This document shows, piece after piece, positions 35,723 through 45,735 of a DNA stretch of 54,071 bases. The stretch spans positions 1 through 54,071 of the forward strand of contig UQOH01000004.1 of assembly GCA_900542625.1 (NCBI GenBank), read 5' to 3'. Source of the DNA: an uncultured Fusobacterium sp. (GTDB lineage: Bacteria > Fusobacteriota > Fusobacteriia > Fusobacteriales > Fusobacteriaceae). Position numbers and translations under genes: made by a program. The stretch's first letter is position 1. Each line of letters starts with the position of its first letter. The notes beneath the pieces are model-generated. The model made no database searches. It saw only the letters and a program-made list of their open reading frames with translations, and was not told the origin of the DNA.

Positions 35723-38329
35723 CTATAATCTTTCTCTTATAGATTTTTTAATAATTTCAAGAGCCTCAGCAACTTTAGAACCATCTTTTCCACCAGCTTG
35801 TGCAAAATCAGGTCTTCCTCCACCGTTTCCTCCTGCAATAACAGCAAGTTCTTTTACTATTTCTCCTGCTTTTATTTTAGAAGTAAGATCTTTAGTTACT
35901 CCAACTGTAAATATTGCTTTTCCGTTGTTTGCTCCAAGAACAACAATGCAGCTTCCAAGTTTGTCTTTAGCTTTGTCAACAATCTCTCTTAAAGAATCGC
36001 TTTCTTTGTTTTCAAATCCTTTAACAAGAACTTTTACTCCGTTTATCTCTTCTGCATTTTCAAACAGAGAACCAGCTTCAAATACTGCTATTTTAGATTT
36101 TAATTCCTCTATTTCTTTCATTGCAGCTCTTAAATCTTCAGAAGTTTTTTCTGCTTTCTCTTCAACTTTGTTTACATCAGTTTTTAAGCTGTCTGCTACA
36201 TTTTTAATTACTTTTTCCATATCTCTTACTACTTCGTAAGCATGGAATCCTGTTGTAGCCTCTATTCTTCTTACTCCTGCAGCTACACCTGTTTCAGATA
36301 CTATTTTGAATAGTCCGATTTGAGATATATTTGATACATGGATTCCTCCGCAAAGTTCAGTTGAGAAATCTCCAAATGATACTACTCTTACTGTGCTTTC
36401 GTATTTATCTCCAAACAGTGCCATAGCTCCTGTTTTCTTAGCTTCGTCCATACTCATATATTTTATGTCAGCTGGAAGTGCCTCTGCTATTTTAGCATTT
36501 ACAAGTCTTTCAACTTTTTCAAGCTCTTCATCTGTCATAGCCTCATAGTGATTGAAGTCAAATCTTAATCTGTCTGGAGCAACCATTGAACCAGCCTGTT
36601 GAACGTGAGTTCCTAAGATTTCTCTTAATGCTTTTTGTAATAAGTGAGTTGCACTGTGGTTTTTAGATATTGCATCTCTTCTGTTTCCGTTTACAATAAG
36701 TCTTACTTCTGTTCCTTCAAGCAGGTTATGAACTCCGTTGTGGATTTTTACAGTGTGCATAAATATATTTTTCTGCTTTTGTACATCTACAACCTGTCCA
36801 AGAGTTCCGTTTCCTTCAATAGCTCCGTTATCAGCTTGTTGTCCTCCTGATTCTGCATAGAATGGAGTCTTATCTGTGATAACCATATATGTATCTTCGT
36901 CTATTTTAGAAACATGAAGAATTTTTGCTGTTTCTTCTAAGCTTGCATATCCTGTAAATTCTGTTTTTCCATGCTCATCAAAGAAAGCCTCTATGAAAGC
37001 GTCTTGTCCTTTTTCCATTACAATCTCTCTTGAACTTCTTGCTTTCTCTTTCTGCTCTTCCATTTTTTGGTCAAACTCATTTTTATATATTACAATTCCA
37101 TTTTCTTCACAAATCTCTTCTGTTAATTCATAAGGGAATCCGTAAGTATCATATAATTTGAAAGTAACATCTCCAGTAAGTCTGTTTTCTCCTTTTTGTT
37201 TAGCCTCTTCAATAGCTGCCATAACCTGCTGTATTCCAGAGTCAAGAGTGTTAGAGAATTTTTCCTCTTCAATTTTTATTACTTTCTTAATATGTTTCAT
37301 GTTGTCTGCTAAATCAGGATATGCTCCTTTCATTAACTCAACAATTGTATCAACTATTTTGTAAAGGAATAAGTCGTTTACTCCAAGAAGTCTTCCATGT
37401 CTTATAGCTCTTCTTAAGATTCTTCTTAAAACATATCCTCTTCCTTCGTTTGAAGGTATAACTCCGTCATTTACTAAGAAAGTAACTGCTCTTGAGTGGT
37501 CAGCTATAACTTTTAGAGAGAAGTCTTTTTTGTCATCTGTTCCGTATTTTACTCCTGAAATTCTTCCCATTTCTTCAATGATTGGGAATAATAAGTCAGT
37601 TTCAAAGTTGTTTGGTTTTCCTTGAACAACAGCGGTTATTCTTTCAAGACCGGCTCCTGTATCAATGTTTTTCTTAGGAAGAGGTTCTAAATGTCCGTCC
37701 TCCATTCTGTTCCATTCAGTAAATACAAGGTTCCAGATTTCTATGAAACGGCTGTCTGTTCCCTCGTCACCAAGTCTTGAATTTTCATCTCCTCCAAATT
37801 CAACACCAAGATCTACATATATTTCTGAACATGGTCCGCAAGAACCTGTAGGTCCTGCTGCCCACCAGTTATCCTCTTCACCGAATCTTACGATTCTTTC
37901 TCTTGGGAAGTTGCATTCAGAAACCCAAAGCTCTTCTGCCTCGTCGTCTGTTTCAAATACAGTTACCCATAGTCTATCTCTGTCTATCTTTAAAACTTCT
38001 GTTATAAATTCTAAAGACCATCTTATTGATTCTTTTTTAAAATAATCTCCAAAAGAAAAGTTTCCAAGCATTTCAAAGAATGTATGGTGTCTTGCAGTTC
38101 TTCCAACGTTTTCAAGGTCGTTAGTTCTGATACATTTTTGGAATGTTGTTACTCTTGGAGTAGGTGCTTCTTTTTGTCCTAAGAAGTATGGTTTGAATGG
38201 AACCATTCCAGCAACTGTTAAAAGAAGTGTCTGGTCATCCGGAATTAAAGATGCACTTTCAAAGTGTTTGTGATTCTTGCTTTCGAAGAATTCAATAAAT
38301 TTTGCTCTTACCTCATTACCTGTTAACAT
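35723..38329 (-). CDS. alaS: Alanine--tRNA ligase
   Basis: 868 residues from ATG 38329 (GGAGG lies just upstream; an in-frame ATG at 38356 would place the ribosome binding site inside the gene). Order: class II catalytic domain (KCIRTNDLENVG, GAGLERI), tRNA-recognition domain, editing domain with zinc ligands in SATHLL and LCGGIHVSN, and a C-terminal C-Ala domain ending GGGRPDFAQAGG. It charges tRNA-Ala and edits Ser/Gly mischarges. Full length for the family. Confidence 0.98.
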   Translation of the reverse strand: MLTGNEVRAKFIEFFESKNHKHFESASLIPDDQTLLLTVAGMVPFKPYFLGQKEAPTPRVTTFQKCIRTNDLENVGRTARHHTFFEMLGNFSFGDYFKKESIRWSLEFITEVLKIDRDRLWVTVFETDDEAEELWVSECNFPRERIVRFGEEDNWWAAGPTGSCGPCSEIYVDLGVEFGGDENSRLGDEGTDSRFIEIWNLVFTEWNRMEDGHLEPLPKKNIDTGAGLERITAVVQGKPNNFETDLLFPIIEEMGRISGVKYGTDDKKDFSLKVIADHSRAVTFLVNDGVIPSNEGRGYVLRRILRRAIRHGRLLGVNDLFLYKIVDTIVELMKGAYPDLADNMKHIKKVIKIEEEKFSNTLDSGIQQVMAAIEEAKQKGENRLTGDVTFKLYDTYGFPYELTEEICEENGIVIYKNEFDQKMEEQKEKARSSREIVMEKGQDAFIEAFFDEHGKTEFTGYASLEETAKILHVSKIDEDTYMVITDKTPFYAESGGQQADNGAIEGNGTLGQVVDVQKQKNIFMHTVKIHNGVHNLLEGTEVRLIVNGNRRDAISKNHSATHLLQKALREILGTHVQQAGSMVAPDRLRFDFNHYEAMTDEELEKVERLVNAKIAEALPADIKYMSMDEAKKTGAMALFGDKYESTVRVVSFGDFSTELCGGIHVSNISQIGLFKIVSETGVAAGVRRIEATTGFHAYEVVRDMEKVIKNVADSLKTDVNKVEEKAEKTSEDLRAAMKEIEELKSKIAVFEAGSLFENAEEINGVKVLVKGFENKESDSLREIVDKAKDKLGSCIVVLGANNGKAIFTVGVTKDLTSKIKAGEIVKELAVIAGGNGGGRPDFAQAGGKDGSKVAEALEIIKKSIRERL

Positions 38330-38389
38330 TTTTCCTCCATTATATATTTTCATCAATTTATTAATTAACTTTTTTTAAACCTATTTTAA

Positions 38390-39115
38390 TTAATCAAGCT
38401 TAAAGTTTTCACCAAGATAAACTTTTTTGGCAAGTTCGTTTTCAGCAATTTCCTGTGGAGTTCCGCTTATAAGGACCTGTCCTTCTGCCATTATGTATGC
38501 ACGTTCAGTAATTTTTAAAGTTTCTCTTACACTGTGGTCTGTGATTAATATTCCCAGTCCTCTTTCTTTCAGATATTTTATAATATCCTGAATATCTTCA
38601 ACTGCTATTGGGTCAACTCCTGCAAAAGGCTCGTCAAGAAGAATAAAGTCAGGATTGTTTGCAATAGTTCTTGCTATCTCAACTCTTCTTCTTTCTCCTC
38701 CTGAAAGAGAATATCCAAGAGATTTTGCCACATGTGTCAGCTTAAACTCTTTTAAAAGCTGCTGAACCTCTTTGTCCTGCTGTTCCTTAGGCATATTTTT
38801 CATCTCAAGTATAGCATAAATATTTTCCTCTACTGTAAGATTTCTAAATATTGAAGGCTCTTGTGCCAGATATCCTATCCCAAGATTTGCTCTCTTATAC
38901 ATAGGATAAGATGTTATCTCTTTTTCACTGCAGTATACTTTACCGCTTTCAGGTTTTATAATCCCTGTTATCATATAGAAAGTTGTTGTTTTCCCTGCTC
39001 CGTTTGGTCCAAGAAGTCCTACAATCTCTCCTTTTTTTACTTTAAGGCTGACATTTTTAACTACTTGTCTTTTTTTATAGCTTTTGCATAGATTTTGAGC
39101 TTCTATACTTATCAT
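38390..39115 (-). CDS. lptB: LPS export ABC transporter ATPase LptB
   Basis: 241 residues. Walker A GPNGAGKTT (about 35-43), Q-loop in LAQEPSIFRN, signature LSGGERRRVEIART, Walker B FILLDEPFAGVDP and H-loop ITDHSVRET. The sequence and length fit LptB (YhbG). It starts 10 nt after the 903-residue OstA-repeat protein, and its membrane partners LptF and LptG are in the same window but in another transcript. Confidence 0.96.
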   Translation of the reverse strand: MISIEAQNLCKSYKKRQVVKNVSLKVKKGEIVGLLGPNGAGKTTTFYMITGIIKPESGKVYCSEKEITSYPMYKRANLGIGYLAQEPSIFRNLTVEENIYAILEMKNMPKEQQDKEVQQLLKEFKLTHVAKSLGYSLSGGERRRVEIARTIANNPDFILLDEPFAGVDPIAVEDIQDIIKYLKERGLGILITDHSVRETLKITERAYIMAEGQVLISGTPQEIAENELAKKVYLGENFKLD

Positions 39116-39125
39116 TAGCTTCTCC

Positions 39126-41837
39126 TTATTTTACTTTATAATTTACTAATACTTTTCCAGACGCATTTACTTTGTTTGTAACTTTATTATAAACTGCTCT
39201 GTCTGCATTAAGTATTAACTCTTCATTCTCAGCAGTTACTTCTTTTATCATTTCAATAGTATTTGTATTATTATCAAGAATACTTTCCTGTCCTTTTAAA
39301 GTAGTAACTTTTCCAGATTTGTCTGTGTTTTCTATAACAACATCGCCTCTGGCTTCCATTATATTTGTAACTGTGTTTCCTGTTAAAATATCACCTGTTA
39401 TTACTGTCTTTCCTTTTTCATCATTTGCAATTACTTTGTTGTTCTTTCCTGCATAGATAATACTTCTGTCTAAATCAGCTTCAATATAATCTGAATAAAC
39501 TTTCTGAGTATCTCTTGTAAGAACGCTGTTCTCTCTTCCTTCAATTCTTGATGCTTTGTAGCTTCCTCCTGTTTTTTTGAAGTATATTCTTACATAATCT
39601 CCAAAATAAGTTACAGGAATTACTTTTCCTGTTTTTTTATCAGTATCAAGCATTTTTCCTTTAGCGTTTCCTATGAAATCAAATCTCATTTCATTCATGT
39701 TTCCGTCTATCTTATCTGCTGTAAACTCTTCTTTCTTATCAGATACTATTTTGACTGTATTTCCGGTAATTTTTTCTGTCATCATATCTGCCTGACCGTC
39801 ATGTCCTGTTACAACAAAAGTTTTATCGTATATAAGTTTGAATGGTACATTGCTTTTTGCTGTTTTGGTTACTGTGTTATAATCCATATCTTCACTTGTT
39901 ATTACAGAGTTGCTGTCAGATATTCTCACGTTTCCAGTAAGTTTCAGCATGTTGTCATTCATAAAATATTCAGCATTTTTACTTGCTATAGTTTCTTTTT
40001 TATCTGTTACTGCATCAAGATTTTTTCCTGTAAGAACATTCTTTTTTACATCAAATATTCCGTTGTTGATAGTTCCTTTTGTTTTGTTGTCTTTTGTATT
40101 AAATCTTATAACTCCCGGAACTGTTACTTTATCTGTTACAAGATTGTATCTTCCTTTGTCAGCAAATATCTCTTCTTTTGCTGTTGTTATCTTAAGATTT
40201 TTTTCAAGTTCAACATATTTGTCTTTTTGGAATGTTCCCATGTCGCTTGTAAGAGTCATTCCTTTTTCTCTGTTTTCATAAACAACATTTTTAGTTATTT
40301 TTCCAAGTTCAGTTTTTATATTATATGCAAAATCATCTCCTGAAACAGATTCTTTTCCGCTGATGTAAGATACTTTTTCATCACTTGCAAAATCCCCTGT
40401 TCCTATGTTGTAATCTCCTTTATTTCCTTTTATCACACTTTTATCTTTCAGATTAGTAATTGTGAAAGGCTCTAAAAGATGAGCAAAGCCTGTACTGTTC
40501 AGATAATCAAGTCTATTGCTCTTGAACAGATATTGTCCGTCATTTACTTCTGCATTCTCTTCTATAATATAATCTCTTTTCTTGCTGTTAAAAGTTATCT
40601 TGTCCCCTTTGGCTTTTTCATTTTTAGCTTTTGTTACAAGATTTCCATTATAAATTACTCCGTCACCTGTTCCGCTGTCATAATCAAGTTTCTTACCTGT
40701 GCTTTTATAAGTATTATCCTCATAAGTATATCCTTCATCAAGGTGAACTATTTTGCTGTCAGAGTTATATACAAACTTTGATGCCTCTGCTTTTCTGTCA
40801 TTGAAAGTGTAAGTAACTTTGTTATTCTTTCCAAAAAACTCAGCATTTTTAGTAGTCGTATCATATTCCATTCTTTCTGCTTCAATTCTTTCTCCTGCTT
40901 TTGAAGTTATAAGAATGTTTCCGTTTACATAAAGTTTTTTCTCTGTGGAATTATAAATTCCATTATCTCCCACAAAAGAAATCTCTCCGTTTGTTCCTTT
41001 TATCTGTCCTGTGATATTAATTATATCATCTCCGTCAGGATTTTTTATCTCTTTTGAATCAATTTTATATCCACCGACTTCTATTACAGGATTATTTGGA
41101 ATAGTAAACCCTTTAGTCAAATCATTATACCACATTTTTGTCCCATTAAGAGTAATTCCACTATAATTTATTGTAAAAGATTCAAAAAGTTCAAGAAGTT
41201 TTTGGTTTGAATCAAATCTTCCTTTTTTAAATGTACCTGATATTTCTTTTCCCTCTTTGTCTTTTGTTTTATATCTTCCATTATTTTCAAGAGTCATTAT
41301 TTTGCTGTCATTGCTGTATCTTCCAATGTCACCATAAAGCTCTGTATCTCCGTTGATAATCTCTACATTGTTTTCAAGTTCCACAAAATCAAATTTACTG
41401 TTTGATCTGAATTTATCTCCCTTGATTGTAAGATTCTGCAGTTTATTTACAGCCTTTACTCCCATGTCTGAAGTCAGCTGATCTTTAAGCTGGTCATAAT
41501 CAAGTTTGTCAGTAAAAAACTCCCATTCGTTGCTGATTTTTCCCACAATATTATTTTTTAAGAAAAGATTTCTGGCAGAATTCAGAAGAACATTATCCCC
41601 TGTCAGAATCATATCTTTAAACTTAGCACTTGCTTTTTCAAAGTTCGTGTCATTAGTCTTTAAATCATCAAACTGTTTTTGTGCCTCTATAAAGTATCCT
41701 GAAGTTTCATAAGCAATATTTGTTGTTTCTACCACTTCTTTTATCTCTTTTATTCCCGGCTCTTCTCTAAAATAATTAAGATACCCTAAAATAATAACAA
41801 TCACAAATATAACAGGGTACAATATTTTCTTTTTCAT
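39126..41837 (-). CDS. Giant membrane-anchored OstA/LptA-repeat protein, putative LPS bridge
   Basis: 903 residues: one N-terminal membrane helix (about 5-21), then about 870 extracytoplasmic residues rich in Lys, Asn, Thr, Asp and alternating β-strand patterns, with many OstA-like units such as ADKGRYNLVTDKVTV and NADRAVYNKVTNKVNASGKV at the C-terminus. In E. coli the bridge is built from LptC (about 190 residues, anchored) and LptA (about 185 residues, several copies). Here one chain holds the anchor and repeats equal to about five LptA units. lptB is next (10 nt), and no separate lptA or lptC is in the window. A covalent LptC-LptA bridge is inferred from domain and context; a lipid-transport role is not proven. 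Starts 8 nt after mutS. Confidence 0.85.
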   Translation of the reverse strand: MKKKILYPVIFVIVIILGYLNYFREEPGIKEIKEVVETTNIAYETSGYFIEAQKQFDDLKTNDTNFEKASAKFKDMILTGDNVLLNSARNLFLKNNIVGKISNEWEFFTDKLDYDQLKDQLTSDMGVKAVNKLQNLTIKGDKFRSNSKFDFVELENNVEIINGDTELYGDIGRYSNDSKIMTLENNGRYKTKDKEGKEISGTFKKGRFDSNQKLLELFESFTINYSGITLNGTKMWYNDLTKGFTIPNNPVIEVGGYKIDSKEIKNPDGDDIINITGQIKGTNGEISFVGDNGIYNSTEKKLYVNGNILITSKAGERIEAERMEYDTTTKNAEFFGKNNKVTYTFNDRKAEASKFVYNSDSKIVHLDEGYTYEDNTYKSTGKKLDYDSGTGDGVIYNGNLVTKAKNEKAKGDKITFNSKKRDYIIEENAEVNDGQYLFKSNRLDYLNSTGFAHLLEPFTITNLKDKSVIKGNKGDYNIGTGDFASDEKVSYISGKESVSGDDFAYNIKTELGKITKNVVYENREKGMTLTSDMGTFQKDKYVELEKNLKITTAKEEIFADKGRYNLVTDKVTVPGVIRFNTKDNKTKGTINNGIFDVKKNVLTGKNLDAVTDKKETIASKNAEYFMNDNMLKLTGNVRISDSNSVITSEDMDYNTVTKTAKSNVPFKLIYDKTFVVTGHDGQADMMTEKITGNTVKIVSDKKEEFTADKIDGNMNEMRFDFIGNAKGKMLDTDKKTGKVIPVTYFGDYVRIYFKKTGGSYKASRIEGRENSVLTRDTQKVYSDYIEADLDRSIIYAGKNNKVIANDEKGKTVITGDILTGNTVTNIMEARGDVVIENTDKSGKVTTLKGQESILDNNTNTIEMIKEVTAENEELILNADRAVYNKVTNKVNASGKVLVNYKVK

Positions 41838-41845
41838 ACTGCCTC

Positions 41846-44464
41846 CTAATTTAAGATTTTCTTAAGTTCGTTCAATTTCATCATTGCTTCCATTGGAGTA
41901 AGAGTATTTATGTCTATTTCACGAAGAAGTTTTAGTGTAAGCTCTTCTTCTTTAGTCAGTTTTTCTATTTCTTTTTCAACAGGCTCTGCAGGTTTAACCT
42001 CTTCCTGTACAGGAGGTGCAAATAAAAGCATCTGCTCTGCTCCCAGCTTTTTCTCTATAATATTTTTTCTCTGTTCCAAAACTTTTAAGATTTTCTTTGA
42101 GTTGGCAAGTATCTCTTTTGGAAGTCCTGCAAGTCTTGCAACCTCTATTCCATAAGATTTATCTGCTCCGCCTTTTACAATTTCCCTTAAAAATTTTATT
42201 TCATTATCACTTTCTTCCACTTCTATTCTATAGTTTTCAGCTCTTTCAAGCTTCTCTCCAAGCTGTGTAAGCTCGTGATAGTGAGTGGCAAATATTGTTT
42301 TTGCTTTTATGTTGTCATGAATATATTCTGATATTGCTGTTGCAATAGATATTCCGTCAAATGTTGATGTCCCTCTTCCTATCTCATCTAATATGATAAA
42401 TGATTTTGAAGTTGCACTGTTTAAAATATTTGCAACCTCGCTCATCTCAAGCATAAACGTAGACTGCCCTGTCATCAGGTCATCACTTGCACCGATTCTT
42501 GTAAATATTCTGTCTACAAGCCCGATTTTTGCATAATCAGCAGGAACATAAGACCCCATATGAGCCATTATTATTATAAGGGCTATCTGTTTCATGTAAG
42601 TTGATTTTCCAGACATATTCGGTCCTGTAAGAATTACAAAGTTTTTATCTTCATCTAAAAGAACTTTATTTTTTACAAACTCCCCTGCCGGTATAAGTTT
42701 CTCAATAATAGGGTGTCTTCCTCCTAAAATTTCAAGAGATGAGTCATCTGTCATTTCAGGTTTTATATATCCGTTTTTTATTGCAACGTGGGCAAGATTT
42801 GTAACCACATCAAGATATCCTATCTTATATCCTAAATCCTGAAGAGTATCTCTGTATTTTTTTATCTCCTCTGCAAGTTCTTTGAAAAGATAATACTCAA
42901 GTGTTTCTATTCTTGTTTTTGCATTAAGAATTTTCTCTTCATAGGTCTTTAATTCAGGAACAATATATCTCTCTGCATTTGTAAGAGTTTGTTTTCTGAT
43001 ATAATAATCCGGTACCATATCCATATTTGCTCTTGTAATTTCAATAAAATATCCGAATACTTTATTGTATTTTATCTTAAGCCCTTTTATTCCTGTTTTT
43101 TCTCTCTCTTCGCTTTCAATTTTAAGAATATAATCTTTTCCATGATTTGAAATATCACGAAGTTCATCAAGTTCAGAATTATAGTTGTCTTTTATAATTC
43201 CGCCTTCTCTTATTGAAAAAGGAGGCTCTTCAACAATAATTTTTTCTATAAGATTATAAACCTGAATAAGTTTTTCTGCATCAATTTTAAAAAGCTCATT
43301 TCCCTGTAAAAGTCTGTAAAGTTCAAGACTGCTTCTGATTGACTGCTTAAGAGCAATCAGATCTCTTCCGTTTATAGTTTCAAGAACAAGCTTTCCAATA
43401 ATTCTTTCTATATCATAAATATCTTTTAATTTCTCTCTTATTTCCTCTCTTAAAAGAACTTCATTTATAAAAAACTCAATATCATTTTGTCTTTTTTTAA
43501 TTTTTTCTATATCAAGAAGAGGGTTTTTAACTATCTTTTTCAAAAGACGGCTTCCCATAGAGTTTTTACAGTAATCAAGCACCCATAAAAGAGTTCCGTT
43601 TGTGCTTTCACCTTTCCAGTTTGAAATAATATCAAGATTTTTCTGTGTTGTAAGGTTAAGCTCCATTATATCTTCACTGCTGCTGTACACTATCTTTGTT
43701 ATTGGAAGTTCTTTTCCTTTCTGCAGGTCAACAACATATTTAAGTATCATTCCTGATATTTTTATTACCAGCTCTTTATTTCCTATTCCAAAACTGTCAA
43801 GTGACTGAATGCCGAAATATTCTGTAAGATATTTTTCGCTGTTTCTTACTGCTGTCCCCTTATGAAGATTTATCCCATCTTTCATTCTGTGATTTTCAAG
43901 TTCTTTTGAAAGAAAAGCATATCCTTTTTCATCTGTTATTATCTCTTTTGGAGAAATTTTGTTAATCTCACCAAGAAGTTTGTAACCTAAATTACTTCCC
44001 TCTATTTCGCTCGCTCTGAACTCTCCTGTTGTAATATCCACATATGAAAGAGCTGCTTTCTTGTCATCAATAAGAACACCAAGAAGATAGTTGTTTATTT
44101 TTTCATCAAGATATTCTGTATCTATTATTGTTCCGGGAGTAATCACTCTTATTACATCTCTTTTTACAATCCCTTTTGCCTGTTTTGGATCTTCCACCTG
44201 CTCACATATTGCCACTTTATATCCTTTTCCAACAAGCTTTGCTATATATGATGCTGCTGAGTGATAAGGAATTCCTGCAAGAGGAACATCAGTTTTTTTA
44301 TTTCTCTTTGTAAGAGTAAGTCCAAGCTCTTTTGAGGCTGTTTTTGCATCTTCATAAAACATCTCATAGAAATCTCCCATTCTGTAGAAAAGGATACTGT
44401 CCATGTAATCAGCCTTTATTTCGTTGTATTGTTTCATCATTGGGGTATCGTCTAATAATACCAA
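41846..44464 (-). CDS. mutS: DNA mismatch repair protein MutS
   Basis: 872 residues from a TTG at 44464 (GGAAG upstream). This start keeps the family's usual TPMM lead-in at residues 7-10; the later ATG pair has no ribosome binding site. The mismatch-binding GDFYEMF is at about 31-37, Walker A GPNMSGKST in the C-terminal ATPase, and ATHYHELTQL follows. The C-terminal tail includes the dimerisation region. It recognises mispairs and hands over to MutL. It lies between dusB and the OstA-repeat gene with gaps of about 10 nt. Confidence 0.97.
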   Translation of the reverse strand: MVLLDDTPMMKQYNEIKADYMDSILFYRMGDFYEMFYEDAKTASKELGLTLTKRNKKTDVPLAGIPYHSAASYIAKLVGKGYKVAICEQVEDPKQAKGIVKRDVIRVITPGTIIDTEYLDEKINNYLLGVLIDDKKAALSYVDITTGEFRASEIEGSNLGYKLLGEINKISPKEIITDEKGYAFLSKELENHRMKDGINLHKGTAVRNSEKYLTEYFGIQSLDSFGIGNKELVIKISGMILKYVVDLQKGKELPITKIVYSSSEDIMELNLTTQKNLDIISNWKGESTNGTLLWVLDYCKNSMGSRLLKKIVKNPLLDIEKIKKRQNDIEFFINEVLLREEIREKLKDIYDIERIIGKLVLETINGRDLIALKQSIRSSLELYRLLQGNELFKIDAEKLIQVYNLIEKIIVEEPPFSIREGGIIKDNYNSELDELRDISNHGKDYILKIESEEREKTGIKGLKIKYNKVFGYFIEITRANMDMVPDYYIRKQTLTNAERYIVPELKTYEEKILNAKTRIETLEYYLFKELAEEIKKYRDTLQDLGYKIGYLDVVTNLAHVAIKNGYIKPEMTDDSSLEILGGRHPIIEKLIPAGEFVKNKVLLDEDKNFVILTGPNMSGKSTYMKQIALIIIMAHMGSYVPADYAKIGLVDRIFTRIGASDDLMTGQSTFMLEMSEVANILNSATSKSFIILDEIGRGTSTFDGISIATAISEYIHDNIKAKTIFATHYHELTQLGEKLERAENYRIEVEESDNEIKFLREIVKGGADKSYGIEVARLAGLPKEILANSKKILKVLEQRKNIIEKKLGAEQMLLFAPPVQEEVKPAEPVEKEIEKLTKEEELTLKLLREIDINTLTPMEAMMKLNELKKILN

Positions 44465-44476
44465 AATATCACTTCC

Positions 44477-45409
44477 TTAAATTTTTCCCTTAAGTTCTTC
44501 TAAAATTCTTATAACCTCACGATAATCATCACATTTGTTTATTGCATTTTTTGCTTCAGCAGAACCTCTGATTCCTTTCAGATACCAGCAGATATGCTTT
44601 CTCATTTCATAAATAAATTTATCGCTTTCATTGTCTTCTCTTGCTCTTAAAACATGCTTTACTGCCATGTCTATTTTTTCCTGATCGGTTACTTTTGTTT
44701 TCACTTCTCCATATTCAAAAATCTCTCTTATATCTCTGATAAGCCATGGATTTCCGCATATTCCCCTTGCAAGCATAACACCATCAACACCTGAAAGTTT
44801 TATTCTTTCAACAGCATCTTCTGCTGTAAAAATATCTCCGTTTCCTATAACAGGAATTGAAACAGCCTCTTTAACCTCTTTTATTGTGTTCCAGTCAGCT
44901 TTTCCTGTATACATCTGTTCTCTTGTTCTTCCATGAACAGTAATGTGGCAGCATCCGCATTCCTCTGCAATTTTTGCAATTTTTACATATTCTTTTATTC
45001 CTCTGAAACCTACCCTTATTTTTATAGAAAGTTTTGTTTCAGGTTTAAGAGCTGCTCTTGTCTGTGTCAGAATTTCCCTTATATGCTCTGGGTCTGCCAA
45101 AAGCCCTGATCCATAACCATTTTTCACAATTTTTGCCATAGGACACCCTGCATTGATATCTATATGGTGTACTCCTTTTTCTTCAAGATATTTTGCACTG
45201 GCAACAATTTTTTCTATATCATTTCCAAAAACCTGAACAGCCTCTCCGTCTCTAAGTCTTAAAAGTTTATTTAAAGTTTTGTCGTTCATCATTTCCATAG
45301 CATTTACACTGACCATCTCCGTAAATACTAAATCCGGATTAAATTCTTCCAGAATGCCCCTGAAAGTATAGTCCGTCACTCCTGCCATAGGAGCAATATA
45401 TATTTTCAT
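44477..45409 (-). CDS. dusB: tRNA-dihydrouridine synthase
   Basis: 310 residues, flavin TIM barrel. APMAGVTDYTFR at the start, HIDINAGCPMAKIVKNGYGSGLL with the catalytic Cys, ITVHGRTREQMYTGKADW, and the GNGDIF and GVMLARG phosphate-binding strands. It reduces uridines of tRNA D-loops. DusB is preferred from the AxCPxxK context and length, but Dus paralogues are hard to separate by eye. First gene of the dusB-mutS-lpt block, behind the promoter at 45456-45484. Confidence 0.92.
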   Translation of the reverse strand: MKIYIAPMAGVTDYTFRGILEEFNPDLVFTEMVSVNAMEMMNDKTLNKLLRLRDGEAVQVFGNDIEKIVASAKYLEEKGVHHIDINAGCPMAKIVKNGYGSGLLADPEHIREILTQTRAALKPETKLSIKIRVGFRGIKEYVKIAKIAEECGCCHITVHGRTREQMYTGKADWNTIKEVKEAVSIPVIGNGDIFTAEDAVERIKLSGVDGVMLARGICGNPWLIRDIREIFEYGEVKTKVTDQEKIDMAVKHVLRAREDNESDKFIYEMRKHICWYLKGIRGSAEAKNAINKCDDYREVIRILEELKGKI

Positions 45410-45455
45410 TTTTTCCTCCGATTTCTAACTGTTTCTACAATAACCACAATATAAA

Positions 45456-45484
45456 ATTTTAACATATTTTTCTATTTTTTTCAA
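45456..45484 (-). promoter_or_regulatory. Promoter of the dusB-mutS-lpt-alaS block
   Basis: On the minus strand TTGAAA (45479-45484), 17-nt spacer ending TGT and TAAAAT (45456-45461). The leader to the dusB ATG is about 40 nt. It is the main minus-strand signal in the 326-nt gap 45410-45735; the rest of that gap up to 45669 is AT-rich with no gene or clear hairpin. Confidence 0.65.
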
Positions 45485-45669
45485 TTATAGGTCATATGTT
45501 TATAAAATTTTATTCTTGAATATCAATGTATCTGTTACAGTTTTATAAAACAGTATTCTCAGTAAAAATTCTGCACATAAAATTTTTAATTTTTGTTCTG
45601 TAAAAATACTTTATTTTCAATAAATAAAATTTATTTTCTAAAAAAATATAAAATTTAAAATTAATTCTA

Positions 45670-45715
45670 TTGACAAATGTTAATATATGAATTAAAATTT
45701 ATTAACAAATGTTAA
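45670..45715 (+). promoter_or_regulatory. Promoter of the dhaLK operon with two operator-like dyads
   Basis: TTGACA (-35, 45670-45675), 17-nt spacer and TAAAAT (-10, 45693-45698). A dyad TTGACAAATGTTAA (45670-45683) overlaps the -35, and a perfect dyad TTAACAAATGTTAA (45702-45715) sits at the transcription start. The two centres are 32 bp apart, about three helical turns. A repressor induced by the substrate is the simple reading. Confidence 0.8.
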
Positions 45716-45735
45716 AAGAGGAGGTTTTTTTTAAA

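Noticed and set aside
39801..40781. Cys/Phe/Tyr-rich plus-strand open frames opposite the OstA-repeat gene
   Set aside because: Composition is that expected from the complement of Lys/Asn/Thr-rich repeats; no initiation signals.
45410..45669. Possible small gene or riboswitch in the long gap before dhaL
   Set aside because: No frame with a ribosome binding site and no conserved RNA fold was recognised; only the two divergent promoters are supported.
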